Shown here: piece after piece, positions 18,901 through 27,700 of the stretch
How the letters are laid out: every line of letters begins with the position of its first letter
How positions within the stretch are numbered: position 1 is the first letter of the stretch
NCBI RefSeq assembly: GCF_013425525.1
Contig: NZ_JACCKA010000049.1
Location: forward strand, 62,001-126,000
Length of the DNA: 64,000 bases
Reading direction: 5' to 3'
DNA from: Luteimonas salinisoli
GTDB lineage: Bacteria; Pseudomonadota; Gammaproteobacteria; Xanthomonadales; Xanthomonadaceae
Notes under the pieces: model-generated
Seen by the model: only the letters and a program-made list of their open reading frames with translations
Told to the model about the DNA's origin: nothing
Database searches by the model: none
Program-made: the position numbers and the translations under genes

Positions 18901-19570
18901 TCAGGGCGCCACCCAGCGCGACCACGCCGAGCGGATCGAGCAGCTGCGCGATCCAAGGCGTCCCTAGACGGGAAGCCGCCAAACCCGCGATCGCGTTGAT
19001 CGCGAAGAAGGCGACGACGCCGAGGTAGGTGGCAAGCGTGCTGCGCGTCCAGCTCGCGAGGGCGTAGAACGCCGCCCCGAGCGCGAGGAGGGTCGGGATG
19101 ATGAGCACTCCCAGGCCGAATGCGTACGGTGCGATCCGGAACGGCCCTACCCGTGCCGGATCGAGCCAGGGCATGAAGGCGCTTGCCGCCAGTGCTCCGG
19201 CGCCCACCACGGACGCGAGCGTGCACACCACCATCGCTCCCGCGAACCGCCCGGTCAGGTAGTCGAACCGCGAGATCGGCTTGGAGAAGAAGAGCTCGAA
19301 GGTCCGCCGGTCGAAGTCCCGCATGGCGGCACTGGCGACGCACGCGGTCATCAGGAAGAGCACGAGGAAGATCCCCTTGACCAGCAGTTCGAGGATCGCC
19401 GCGGGCGCATTGAGGTGCAGCCTGCCGACGGCGCCCCCCGGGCCGTGGCCCGTGCCCGCGATGAACAGCAGTACGCTGAGGAAGAAGGTGACCAGGTAGA
19501 ACAGGGGCTGCCGAAGCTGATATCGGACCTCGAACCGGAAAATGGCTGCCCACACGGCCCTAGCCGCCAT
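15968..19570 (-). CDS. ABC permease fused to an M1-family metallopeptidase
   Basis: A 1200-residue fusion. The first half (residues about 1-590) has two ABC-2 type permease units with about twelve helices; EVRYQLRQPLFYLVTFFLS opens the first and FMRQVRREATTVLGSLPFLG the second. The second half is an M1 aminopeptidase-like domain with a zinc site HEIAHQW (His934, His938) and a Glu in LHETLAQY about 20 residues later. It is preceded by a PGYVRDGTAFPGLIALSES block in place of the classic GAMEN. Such permease-peptidase fusions accompany ABC ATPases in several phyla. The start overlaps the ATPase gene end by 11 bases. Codon use appears less GC-extreme than in the neighbours, which suggests acquisition. 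Confidence 0.85.
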   Translation of the reverse strand: MAARAVWAAIFRFEVRYQLRQPLFYLVTFFLSVLLFIAGTGHGPGGAVGRLHLNAPAAILELLVKGIFLVLFLMTACVASAAMRDFDRRTFELFFSKPISRFDYLTGRFAGAMVVCTLASVVGAGALAASAFMPWLDPARVGPFRIAPYAFGLGVLIIPTLLALGAAFYALASWTRSTLATYLGVVAFFAINAIAGLAASRLGTPWIAQLLDPLGVVALGGALKYWTVAELNAATPEITGPLLWNRILWLGLGLLALGLSVAAYDPSRSRKRPVRMPDATDAAPPVGAVRVSAPASHRVFSTHSVLVQFMRQVRREATTVLGSLPFLGIVVLGVFVLIQAAGSAGNIFGMPVQPRTHLMLEALQGGYSIILLLVVVLYSGELIWKERALELDEVVDSMPTPSVAYAGAKLAALLLVIAVFLLTGMLALVGFQLWHGYDDLELDLYAQGVALAAVYPILMMVLACFCHVVARGRVAGYGLVILFIVSWDLLEEFGFEHHLYRFASLPPTPYSDFNGYGPFLTQFGWYGLYWGFGALVLVGLSILFWKRGTDNAWRARWAEARARFRGPAGTVTTLGALGLVAAGAWIFYNTNVLNEYVPSTEAAERRASYERLYRRYQALDLPRIVAVRADVDIFPDRRSVEIRGTYLIRNRSGEALRDLHVSIPESVHVNRLALPAHDVILEDEALGYRILRLRKPLEPGDAIELGFDLTVDNRGFVNNGAQVAVVDNGTYFTKRDYFPVIGYDAQRQLADPDERRRHGLESVLPLPGLDDLVARRSTPRASDADRVDFETTVSTSIDQIAVASGELQREWIADGRRYFHYRSESPITHYFAYASARYEVTRSDWGGVAIEIYHHPGHGDNVGRMMDAARKSLAYFATNFGPYQHRHLRIVEFPGYVRDGTAFPGLIALSESTGFNARLDGEEAIDLPFYVTAHEIAHQWWGQQVVGANARGVGVLHETLAQYSALMVMEDEFGRRGVRRVLAYEHDWYLRGRAAERGVEPPLALVERQDYVYYHKGALAMYALRDAVGEVRLNQALSRYLSRTAVGEPPYTTTAELLEELRPTVPEGSKHLVEDLFERITTFDARVAAATSTERADGTFLLRFELEARKLRADGAGDEWEIPIDDWVDLAVFGEEEEDGDGGAVLFLERRRLRASPAAFEFVVDRRPGRVAVDPYYKLIDRDRGDNVRAVSSTGGPARR

Positions 19571-20426
19571 GACGGGCAGCGAAGTAGACGTGCTCGAGAT
19601 CCGGCTCGGCGGGCTCGAACCCGTCGCCCGGAGCTCGGTCGCCCAGGACATGGATGACGGTGCGCCCGGCGGCGAGCCGCGAGGAGAGAACGGGCATCGA
19701 CTTCTGGTATCCGGCGACCTCGCTGCGGCCGACGACCTTGCGCCACACCCTCCCCTCGAGCTGGGCGACGAGCGCGCCGGGTTCTCCGCTGAGCAGCACC
19801 CGGCCCTGCGAGAGGATGGCCATGCGGGTGCAGAGCTCGCGCACGTCCTCGACGATGTGGGTCGAGAGGATCACCACCGCGGTCTCCCCGATCTCGGACA
19901 ACAGATTCAGGAAACGGATCCGCTCTTCGGGGTCGAGACCGGCGGTCGGCTCGTCGACGATGATCAACCCGGGATCGCCCAGAAGCGCCTGCGCGATACC
20001 GAAACGCCTGCGCATGCCGCCCGAGAAGGTGCCGAGCTTGCGCCTCCGGACGTCGTAGAGGTTGGTCATTCGCAGGAGCCGCTCGACGGCTTCGCGCCGC
20101 GCCTCCGCGAAAACCAATCCCTTCAGCACCGCGAAGTGATCCAGCAACGTCTCGGCCGGGATCCCCGGATAGACGCCCATGTCCTGCGGCAGGTAGCCCA
20201 GGATCTTGCGCACCTCGTGCTTCTCGTTGAGCACGTCGATGTCGTCGAAGAAGATGCTTCCGGAGTCGACGCCCTGCAGGGTGGCGATGGTCCGCATCAA
20301 CGTCGACTTCCCGGCTCCGTTGGGCCCGAGAAGACCAAACATTCCCCTCGGGATCTCCAGACTCACGTCCTTCAGGGCCCGAACGCCATTGCCATAGGTC
20401 TTGGAAAGGTTCTCGATTCTCAGCAT
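19560..20426 (-). CDS. ABC transporter ATP-binding protein (ABC-2 type)
   Basis: A 288-residue ATPase with Walker A GPNGAGKS (residues 34-41), Q-loop LPQDMGVY (79-86), signature FSGGM (134-138), Walker B LIIVDEP (154-160) and the H-loop His in VVILSTHIVED. It is the energising subunit for the fused permease/M1 protein whose start overlaps its stop. The C-terminal 70 residues form an extra domain common in CcmA/NatA-type ATPases. The transported substrate is unknown; ABC-2 systems generally export. A 78-bp repeat lies 100 bp upstream of the start. Confidence 0.93.
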   Translation of the reverse strand: MLRIENLSKTYGNGVRALKDVSLEIPRGMFGLLGPNGAGKSTLMRTIATLQGVDSGSIFFDDIDVLNEKHEVRKILGYLPQDMGVYPGIPAETLLDHFAVLKGLVFAEARREAVERLLRMTNLYDVRRRKLGTFSGGMRRRFGIAQALLGDPGLIIVDEPTAGLDPEERIRFLNLLSEIGETAVVILSTHIVEDVRELCTRMAILSQGRVLLSGEPGALVAQLEGRVWRKVVGRSEVAGYQKSMPVLSSRLAAGRTVIHVLGDRAPGDGFEPAEPDLEHVYFAARHGG

Positions 20427-20526
20427 CTCAGGGCCCTGGGGGAGCGATGCGCTTCCCGAACCGGTGGCGCGAGGCGATCGTCGCGGGCGCCAGGGGCGTG
20501 CCGGTCATCGCGGAGATCGTGCGCCC

Positions 20527-20604
20527 TTCCGGACGGAGGACGGCATTCTGGTCCCGCCTCCGGCCGGGCGATAGAACGATCGTGCGCACCCGTACTCAGT
20601 CGGG
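20527..20604 (-). repeat. 78-bp direct repeat, copy 2
   Basis: Same orientation and about 92 percent identical (counted by eye) to 15884-15961. It sits between the AraC-type regulator, whose stop codon it overlaps, and the ABC ATPase gene, so the ABC/M1 pair is bracketed by direct repeats. Confidence 0.9.
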
Positions 20605-21444
20605 GCGCGCCCACCTCGCCGGAGTCACCCCGAAGGCGTTGCGGAAATGGCGGGTGAGATGGCTCTGGTCCGCGAAGCAGCACGCGGCGGCGACCTCGGC
20701 CGGCGCGTGGCCCCCGGCCAGCATGTCCCGCGCGCGTTCGAGCCTGCGCATGAGCAGGTAGCGGTAGGGGCTGGTGCCGAACAGCGCGCGGAAGTCCCGC
20801 GACAGCTTCCAGCGGTCGCGCCCGCTCGCCCGTTCGAGACAGGCCATGGACACGTCGCTGTTCCAGTGCGCGAGCATGTACGCGCGCGCCCGCTCGGCGG
20901 CGAAACCGTCGATGGGCTTCGTGCGGCGTCGCGGCATCGAGACCGCGTCGAGGGCGACGGCCAGGTCGTACAGCGCGTCGTCGAACTCCAGCTCGCCGAG
21001 CGGTCGCCGGTAGTCCGCCAGCAGCGTCTGAACCGGGCCGAGCAGGCGCGGATCGGTCGAGGTGCCCCCGGCGAGGAATGGAAGCCCGCTAGCGCCGAGC
21101 ATCCGCTGGATCCGGGCGGGCTCGATGTGGATGGAGCGATAGCGGAAACCGTCGCTGGTGCCCGGCCTGCCATCGTGGCGCTCGTCCGGGTGGATCACGA
21201 CCACGCCGCCCGGAAGCGAATGGCGGGCGGAGCCGCGGTAGTCGAAGCACTGCACCCCCTCCAGGGTCAGCGCCACCGCGTAGGTGTCGTGGCGGTGGGG
21301 CGCGAACTGGAACCCCGAGAGATGGGCCTCGATGCGCTGCTGCCCACCCGCCGCGTGCCGCAGCCACGGCGCCGCCGTGCGGGTCGTGGCGCCGGGGGCG
21401 TCCGGGGTCGCGGATGCGGGTGGACGACCGGGGGTGGGCGACAT
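20596..21444 (-). CDS. AraC-family transcriptional regulator
   Basis: A 282-residue protein. The N-terminal AraC-binding cupin contains FAPHRHDTYAVALTLEGVQ and GGVVVIHPDERHDG, the pattern of the ligand pocket. The C-terminal double helix-turn-helix includes DVSMACLERASGRDRWKLSR, FRALFGTSPYRYLLMRRLER and FADQSHLTRHFRNAFGVTPA. The start ATG 16 codons inside the longest frame was taken because the upstream residues look non-coding. The last codons lie inside the 78-bp repeat, so repeat insertion or exchange may have reset the C-terminus. Targets are not evident; the ABC/M1 cassette lies downstream. Confidence 0.88.
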   Translation of the reverse strand: MSPTPGRPPASATPDAPGATTRTAAPWLRHAAGGQQRIEAHLSGFQFAPHRHDTYAVALTLEGVQCFDYRGSARHSLPGGVVVIHPDERHDGRPGTSDGFRYRSIHIEPARIQRMLGASGLPFLAGGTSTDPRLLGPVQTLLADYRRPLGELEFDDALYDLAVALDAVSMPRRRTKPIDGFAAERARAYMLAHWNSDVSMACLERASGRDRWKLSRDFRALFGTSPYRYLLMRRLERARDMLAGGHAPAEVAAACCFADQSHLTRHFRNAFGVTPARWARPD

Positions 21445-21478
21445 CGCTTCGGGTTCGGTGTGATTCGGCGAGCGTATC

Positions 21479-22195
21479 CTATCGGCCCGCATCGCGCCCC
21501 AGTGGCGCGCAGGGCAGCGCGAAATCGACGTGGTAGTGCTCGTCGTGGCGGACCCATGGGTCGCGCTGCATGAACGACAGATTGCGCCGCAGCCAGGCTC
21601 CGCGTGGCGTGGCGAACAGTGCCGGAAGATAGGCGCGCTCGAAAATCACCAGCGCGATGCCAGCGCCGCGGCTTTCGGCGGCACGATGCAGACGATAGAG
21701 ATGTTCGGCCATCGCCGGGAAGTCGATGGCGTACTCGGCGTGACGTCCCCGACGGTCGAACTCGATGTCGTAGCCGAAGCGGTTCCCGGCATGGGTGGGG
21801 AGCGCCGCCGGCTTGCCCTTTCCGTCGCGTACGGGCACGAAGAAATCCACCGAGAGGCCGTTCTGGTGGGTGCGGTGCGGGGGGAACGGACCGCCTCCCG
21901 ACAGGCCGGTTTCGCCGTACACGTAGACGTATTCCGGGTCCGTGGCGGCGATCTCCGCATAGGCGTCGGCGACGATGTCGGAGACCGTCGCGTGCACGTA
22001 GGTGCGTCCCAGCGTCGCGGCCAGTGCGCTGTAGGCGGCAAAGTTGCTGCCGCGCCGGGGAAGAGCGATGCCTGACTCGAGGCGGCCGTCGGAGACCTCG
22101 CCGAAACACCTGCTCTCGGCGCCGGATGCGGCGACAGCGATCCAGGACGCGCCCAGCAGCGCGGCGGCGGCCGCGATCCGTTTCGGTGCCCTCAT
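21479..22195 (-). CDS. MepA-like penicillin-insensitive murein endopeptidase
   Basis: A 238-residue exported protein with a signal peptide (residues 1-26, ending AASGAES). It has the LAS metallopeptidase motif of MepA: GGGPFPPHRTHQNGLSVDFF, where His110 and Asp117 are zinc ligands at the E. coli MepA spacing, and RHDEHYHVDF near the end (His220, His222). MepA cleaves D-Ala-meso-DAP cross-links in the periplasm. It is shorter than E. coli MepA (about 274 residues). No partner gene is obvious. The identification is good; the exact bond cleaved is inferred. Confidence 0.82.
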   Translation of the reverse strand: MRAPKRIAAAAALLGASWIAVAASGAESRCFGEVSDGRLESGIALPRRGSNFAAYSALAATLGRTYVHATVSDIVADAYAEIAATDPEYVYVYGETGLSGGGPFPPHRTHQNGLSVDFFVPVRDGKGKPAALPTHAGNRFGYDIEFDRRGRHAEYAIDFPAMAEHLYRLHRAAESRGAGIALVIFERAYLPALFATPRGAWLRRNLSFMQRDPWVRHDEHYHVDFALPCAPLGRDAGR

Positions 22196-22434
22196 CCGTG
22201 CATGCTAGCGCGCGCGGCGGCCCGGGAGAATCCGCGCCGGTGCGATTCGCGCCGCCGCGCTCGCGCAGCCGCCGCTTCCCTTCGGTCGGCAGCTGGCCTC
22301 AGCGGTCGATCGGATCCAGCACGCCGCGGCCGGGAAGCACGGCCTGAGGTGGCGTCACCACGGCCCTTATGTCGGCCTTCTCGACGGGCTAGAATTCCGG
22401 CCCATTCCACGCGATGAAGGAATCGGAACCGTAC

Positions 22435-23127
22435 ATGCTCGTCCGCTTTGCACTGCTGTTTTGCCTCGTCCTGGGGGTCGGGGACTGCATCGCAGCCGGG
22501 ACCGCCCGCCAGGAGGGCTGCACTCTGCCGCTCCACTGGGACCGCCTGTTCGACGACAGGCTGGACTGGAGCCGCGTCTCCGAGGATGCGTCTGGCTGCT
22601 ATCTGGAGGGTTACTCCGAAGACCAGCGGCTCATCGAAATGCAGGTCCGCTACCTGCGCACGTGGGCCGAGGACCAATGCGATGTATCGCTGGCGTCTGC
22701 GCCGCATCCGCCTACCGCCGGATACCGCGAGCAGGACGGGCGAGGCGAGGAGATGGAGCCCCCCGCGTTCGCCATTGCGATCGAGGCCGCCACGGCGGCC
22801 GACTGCGTGGTCGATGGCCTGGACATGGGGGACTCGATCACCTGGTCGCCCAGCGTCGACATCTCCTCGCGCAACCTCCACCCGGCAACCCATCCCGCGG
22901 AGGCGATCGAGGCCGGGCTGTCGGGCACGGCGATGCTCGTGGTCTGGACCCGCGAGACCGGAGCGTTCGGAGGCGCGATCGTCTCCAGGTCCAGCGGCCA
23001 CCCCTCGCTCGATGCGGCGGCGATCGAAGCCGCGGAACATTGGGCGTACAACCCCGGCGAGACCGACGATGGCCGCCCGCTTCCGGGTCATGTCGCCATT
23101 CCCGTGGACTTCACGCCTTCGAACTAG
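22435..23127 (+). CDS. exported protein with a TonB C-terminal-like domain
   Basis: A 230-residue protein with a signal peptide (MLVRFALLFCLVLGVGDCIAA). A start seven codons upstream has no better ribosome site and would bury the signal. The last 80 residues (HPAEAIEAGLSGTAMLVVW, then SRSSGHPSLDAAAIEAAEHW, then a Pro-Val-Asp-Phe end) have the repeat pattern of the TonB C-terminal domain. There is no N-terminal membrane anchor plus Pro-rich spacer, so it is probably not an energy transducer. The middle (residues 40-140) is unrecognised and carries four Cys. Confidence 0.65.
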   Translation: MLVRFALLFCLVLGVGDCIAAGTARQEGCTLPLHWDRLFDDRLDWSRVSEDASGCYLEGYSEDQRLIEMQVRYLRTWAEDQCDVSLASAPHPPTAGYREQDGRGEEMEPPAFAIAIEAATAADCVVDGLDMGDSITWSPSVDISSRNLHPATHPAEAIEAGLSGTAMLVVWTRETGAFGGAIVSRSSGHPSLDAAAIEAAEHWAYNPGETDDGRPLPGHVAIPVDFTPSN

Positions 23128-23327
23128 GGGCCCTCGCATGCGGGGATCGGGTTGCGTCCCGTTCCTGCACGTCGGACGCGGTATCGGCGTCCAGGTTGCG
23201 GGGCGCTTCCAGGTCTCCGAGAAGGTTGGGTCCGGGAGGCAGCCCGGTTCGCCCTCCTCCGCGAAGGCATCCAACGCCGAGACAGGCCCGGCGACTCGTT
23301 TCGGACCTGCAGCGCGCGCTGGCGGCG

Positions 23328-24785
23328 CTATTCGCGCCCGGCCACCCGCTCCCGCGCCGGCAGCCGCTGCGGCCATCCGCCTGCCAGCGCGCGGTACAGC
23401 GCCGCCGCGCCGGCGACGCTGCGGGTGCGCGCTTCGGCCAGCGCATCCTCGGCCTGCAGCCGGGTGCGCTCGGCGTCGAGCACCTCGAACAGATCGGCGG
23501 CACCGGCCTCGAAGCGGGTGCGCGCCAGCTGTGCGGCGCGGGCGCTGTCTTCCGCCGCCGCCGCCAGGTGCGCGTCCTGCTCGCGGCTGCGCGCGTAGCG
23601 CACCAGCGCGTTCTCGGTGTCCTCCAGCGCCAGCAGCACGGTCTGCTCGTAGCGCGCCAGTTCGCCTGCCGCCTCGGCGTCGGCAGCGGCGATGCGCGCG
23701 CGCACCCGGCCGATGTCGAGGAACGACCAGTCGATGCCGAGCGCGACCAGCCGCGTCTCGCTGTCGCGCTCGAACAGCACGCTGCTGTCGATCGCCTGGG
23801 TGCCGATCAGGCCGCCGAGGGTGAAGCGCGGGAACAGGTCGGCGCTGGCCACGCCGATGCGCGCGGTGGCCGCGTGCAGGCGTTGCTCGGCCGCGGCGAT
23901 GTCGGGGCGGCGGCGCAGCAGGTCACCCGGTGTGCCCGCGTCCAGCCGCTGCGGCAGGGCCGGCAGCGGCGCCGCCGGCCGCAGCGCGTCGATCAGCGCG
24001 TCGGGCCCGCGGCCGGTCAGCACCGACAATCGATGAATGTGGGCGGAGACTTCCGCCTGCAGCGCCGGCACCCGCGCCAGGGTCGATTCCAGCTGCGCGC
24101 GGGCGCGCGCGGTATCGAAGCCGGTGCCGCGTCCGGCCTCGAACCGCGCATCCACCAGGCGCAGTGTCTCGCGCTGGTTGCCGGCGTTGGCCTCGGCGAC
24201 CCGCAGGCGCTCCTGGGCGCCGCGCAGTGCGACGTAGCCGTCGACCACCTCGCCGACGATCGCCACCTGCAGCGCCGCCAGGTCGGCGGCGCCGGCCGCG
24301 GCATCGGCGCGCGCGGCCTCGACGCCGCGGCGCACCCGCCCGAACAGGTCCAGCTCCCAGCTAGCGGCGATGCCGGCGCTGAAGTCGTCGCCGTCGCGAT
24401 CGGCGCGCGAGCGGTTCGGCGCCTGGTCGGCGCTGGCGCGGCTGCTGGCCGCCTCGGCGGACGCGGTGACCGTCGGGAAGCGGTCGAACCGCGCGCCGCG
24501 CAACAGCGCATTGGCACGATCGTAGTTGGCCAGGGCGATGCGCAAGTCGTGATTTGCGCGCAGCGCCTCGGCGACCAGCGCGTCGAGCTGCGCATCGCCG
24601 AACGCCTCCCAGAACGCCTCGTCCGGCGCGGGCAAGGCCGAGGGGTCCGGTGCCGTCGAGGCGCCGAAGGTCTCGCCCAGGGGGAGCTCGGGACGGACGT
24701 GGTCGGGGCCGACGGCGCAGGCGGCCAGCGCCAGCGCCAGCAGCGAGGGCAGCGCGCTGCGCGCGAGCGGCGAACGATTACGCAT
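23328..24785 (-). CDS. RND efflux outer-membrane lipoprotein (NodT family)
   Basis: A 485-residue outer-membrane channel subunit. The signal peptide ends in the lipobox LAAC, followed by AVGPDHVRPELPLGETF, the typical start of NodT/OprM lipoproteins. Two internally similar halves (each with long helices and RYEQTVLLALEDTENALVR-type segments) form the TolC-like barrel and tunnel. Its ATG overlaps the RND pump stop by eight bases (ATGCGTAA), so it is translated with the pump. It completes a tripartite export system across both membranes. Confidence 0.92.
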   Translation of the reverse strand: MRNRSPLARSALPSLLALALAACAVGPDHVRPELPLGETFGASTAPDPSALPAPDEAFWEAFGDAQLDALVAEALRANHDLRIALANYDRANALLRGARFDRFPTVTASAEAASSRASADQAPNRSRADRDGDDFSAGIAASWELDLFGRVRRGVEAARADAAAGAADLAALQVAIVGEVVDGYVALRGAQERLRVAEANAGNQRETLRLVDARFEAGRGTGFDTARARAQLESTLARVPALQAEVSAHIHRLSVLTGRGPDALIDALRPAAPLPALPQRLDAGTPGDLLRRRPDIAAAEQRLHAATARIGVASADLFPRFTLGGLIGTQAIDSSVLFERDSETRLVALGIDWSFLDIGRVRARIAAADAEAAGELARYEQTVLLALEDTENALVRYARSREQDAHLAAAAEDSARAAQLARTRFEAGAADLFEVLDAERTRLQAEDALAEARTRSVAGAAALYRALAGGWPQRLPARERVAGRE

Positions 24786-27700
24786 GGGACACCTCCAGGT
24801 TGCCTTCGGCGGCGGCGGGCTTGCGGCGCTCCACCAGCTTGCGCAGGGCGACATAGAACACGGGCGTGAGGAACAGGCCGAACCCGGTCACGCCGATCAT
24901 CCCGGCGAACACCGCGGTCCCCAGCGCCTGCCGCACCTCGGCGCCGGCGCCGGTGGCCACCACCAGCGGCACCACCGCCGCGGTGAAGGTGATCGAGGTC
25001 ATGATGATCGGGCGCAGGCGCAGGCGGCAGGCCTCGAGCGCGGCCTCGACGATCCCCATGCCCTGTTGCTCCAGCTCGCGCGCGAACTCGACGATCAGGA
25101 TCGCGTTCTTGCACGCCAGCGCGATCAGCACCACCAGGCCGACCTGGACGAAGATGTTGTTGTCGCCGCCGGTGGCCCACACGCCGATCATCGCCGAGAG
25201 CATGCACATCGGCACGATCAGGATGATCGCCAGCGGCAGGGTCCAGCTTTCGTACAGCGCCGCCAGCACCAGGAACACCAGCATCACCGCAAGCGGGAAG
25301 ATGATCATCGCCGCCTTGCTCTGGTTGGCCTGCTGGAAGCTCAGGTCGGTCCACTCGAAGGTCATGCCATTGGGCAGCACGCCGGCACCGAGCTCGGTCA
25401 GCACGTCCATGGTCTGCGAGGACGACAGCACGCGCGGGTCGGACTCGCCGGCCAGGTCCGCTGCCGGGTAGCCGTTGTAGCGCAGCACCGGGTCGGGGCC
25501 GAAGGTCTCGCGAACGCTCACCATCGAGCCGATCGGCACCATCTCGCCGCGGTCGTTGCGAGTGCGCAGGCTGGCGATGTCCTCGACGTTGTCGCGGAAC
25601 GACGCGTCGGCCTGGGCGATCACCTGCCAGGTCCGGCCGAACTGGTTGAAGTCGTTGACGTAGGCCGAGCCGAGGTAGGTCTGCAGGGTGTCGAACAGGT
25701 CGGTCAACTGCACGCCCTGCGCCTTGGCCTTGACCCGGTCGACCTCGGCATCCAGCTGCGGCACGTTGGCCTGGTAGCTGGTGATCGGGAAGCCCATGCC
25801 CGGAGTCTGGGAGATCGCACCCTGGAAGCCGTTCACCGCCTGTTGCAGCGCGCCGTAGCCCAGGCCCGCGCGGTCCTCGACGAACAGCTGGTAGCCCGAG
25901 CCATTGCCCAGTCCCTGGATCGCCGGCGGCATGAACGAGAACGCGAAGCCCTCCTGCAGCCCGGCGATCTTCTGGCCGAGCTCGGCGTTGATTTCCTCCG
26001 CGCTGCGGTTCCGCTCGCCGAACGGCTTGAGGTTGAGGAACACCACGCCGTAGTTGGGAGTATTGGTGAACTGCAGCGGGTTCAGGCCGGGAAAGGCGAT
26101 GGTGTTGATGACGTCCTCGTCCTCGGCGGCGATCGCGCTGACCTTGTCCAGCAGCGCATGGGTGCGCGGCAGCGACGCGCCGCCGGGCAGGTTGACGCCG
26201 GCGATCAGGTACAGCTTGTCCTGGATCGGGATGAACCCCGCCGGCACCACCTGGAACATCAGCCCGGTCGCCAGCAGTAGCCCGGCGTAGATGCCGAACA
26301 CCGTGCCGCGCCGGCCCAGCGCACGGATCACGCCGCGCTCGTATTGCTCGGAGCTGCGCTTGAAGAAGCGGTTGAACGGCCGGAACACCCAGCCGAACAG
26401 CCGCTCGATCAGGCGCGACAGACGATCCTTCGGCGCGTCGTGCGGCTTGAGCAGCATGGCCGCCAGCGCCGGCGACAGGGTCAGCGAGTTGACGGTGGAG
26501 ATCACCGTGGAGATGGCGATGGTCACCGCGAACTGGCGGTAGAACTCGCCGGTCACGCCGGTCAGGAACGCCATCGGCACGAACACCGCGCACAGCACCA
26601 GGCCGATGGCGATGATCGGCCCGGAGACCTCGCGCATCGCCAGGTGCGCGGCCTCGAGCGGCGTGGCGCCGTCCTCGATGTGCCGCTCGACGTTCTCCAC
26701 CACCACGATCGCGTCGTCGACCACGATGCCGATCGCCAGCACCAGGCCGAACAGGGTCAGGGTGTTGATCGAATAGCCCAGCAGGTACAGCGCGCCGAAG
26801 GTGCCGACCACCGACACCGGCACCGCCAGCAGCGGGATCAGCGAGGCGCGCCAGGTCTGCAGGAACAGGATCACCACCAGCGCCACCAGCAGCACCGCTT
26901 CGAGCAGGGTCGTGATCACGGACTTGATCGAGTCGCGCACGAACACGGTGGTGTCGTAGATGGACTCGTACTCGACGCCTTCCGGAAAGCGCTCGGAAAG
27001 CTCGTCCATGGTGGCGATGACCTCGTCGCGGATCTGCAGCGCGTTGGCGCCCGGCGCCTCGAACACGCCGATCGCCACCGCGTCCTTGCCGTCGAGCTGC
27101 GAACGCAGGGTGTAGTCGCCCGCGCCCAGTTCCAGCCGGGCGACGTCGCGCAGGCGCACGATCTGCCCGTCGGCGCCGCTCTCGAGCACGATGTCGCCGA
27201 ACTCCTCTTCCGTGGTCAGCCGCCCCTGGGCGTTGATCAGGGTCAGGAAGCGGCTGTCGGGCATCGGTTCGGCGCCGAGCTGGCCGGCCGAGACCTGCAC
27301 GTTCTGCTCGCGCATCGCCCCCAGCACGTCGCTGGCGGTCAGCCCGCGCGAGGCGATGGCGTCCGGGTCCAGCCAGGCGCGCATGGCGTAGTCGCCGCCG
27401 CCGAAGATCTGCGCATCGCCGACGCCGCGGATCCGCGCCAGCGCGTCCTTGACGTGCAGGCGGGCGTAGTTGCGCAGGTACAGGAGGTCGTACTCGCCGT
27501 TCGGCGAGGTCAGGTGCACCACCATCAGGAAGGTCGGCGACTGCTTCTGCACCGTCACGCCTTGGCGGCGCACGTCCTCGGGCAGGCGCGCCTGCGCCTG
27601 GGCGACGCGGTTCTGCACCTTGACCGCGGCCTCGTCCGGGTCGGTCCCGGGGCGGAAGGTCACCGTGAGCTGCAGCACCCCGTCGGAACCGGCGACGGAC

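Noticed and set aside
23128..23327. Gene remnant on the minus strand between the outer-membrane factor and the TonB-C gene
   Set aside because: A frame with fairly natural residues exists, but it has no start signal, homologue or motif that I can name.
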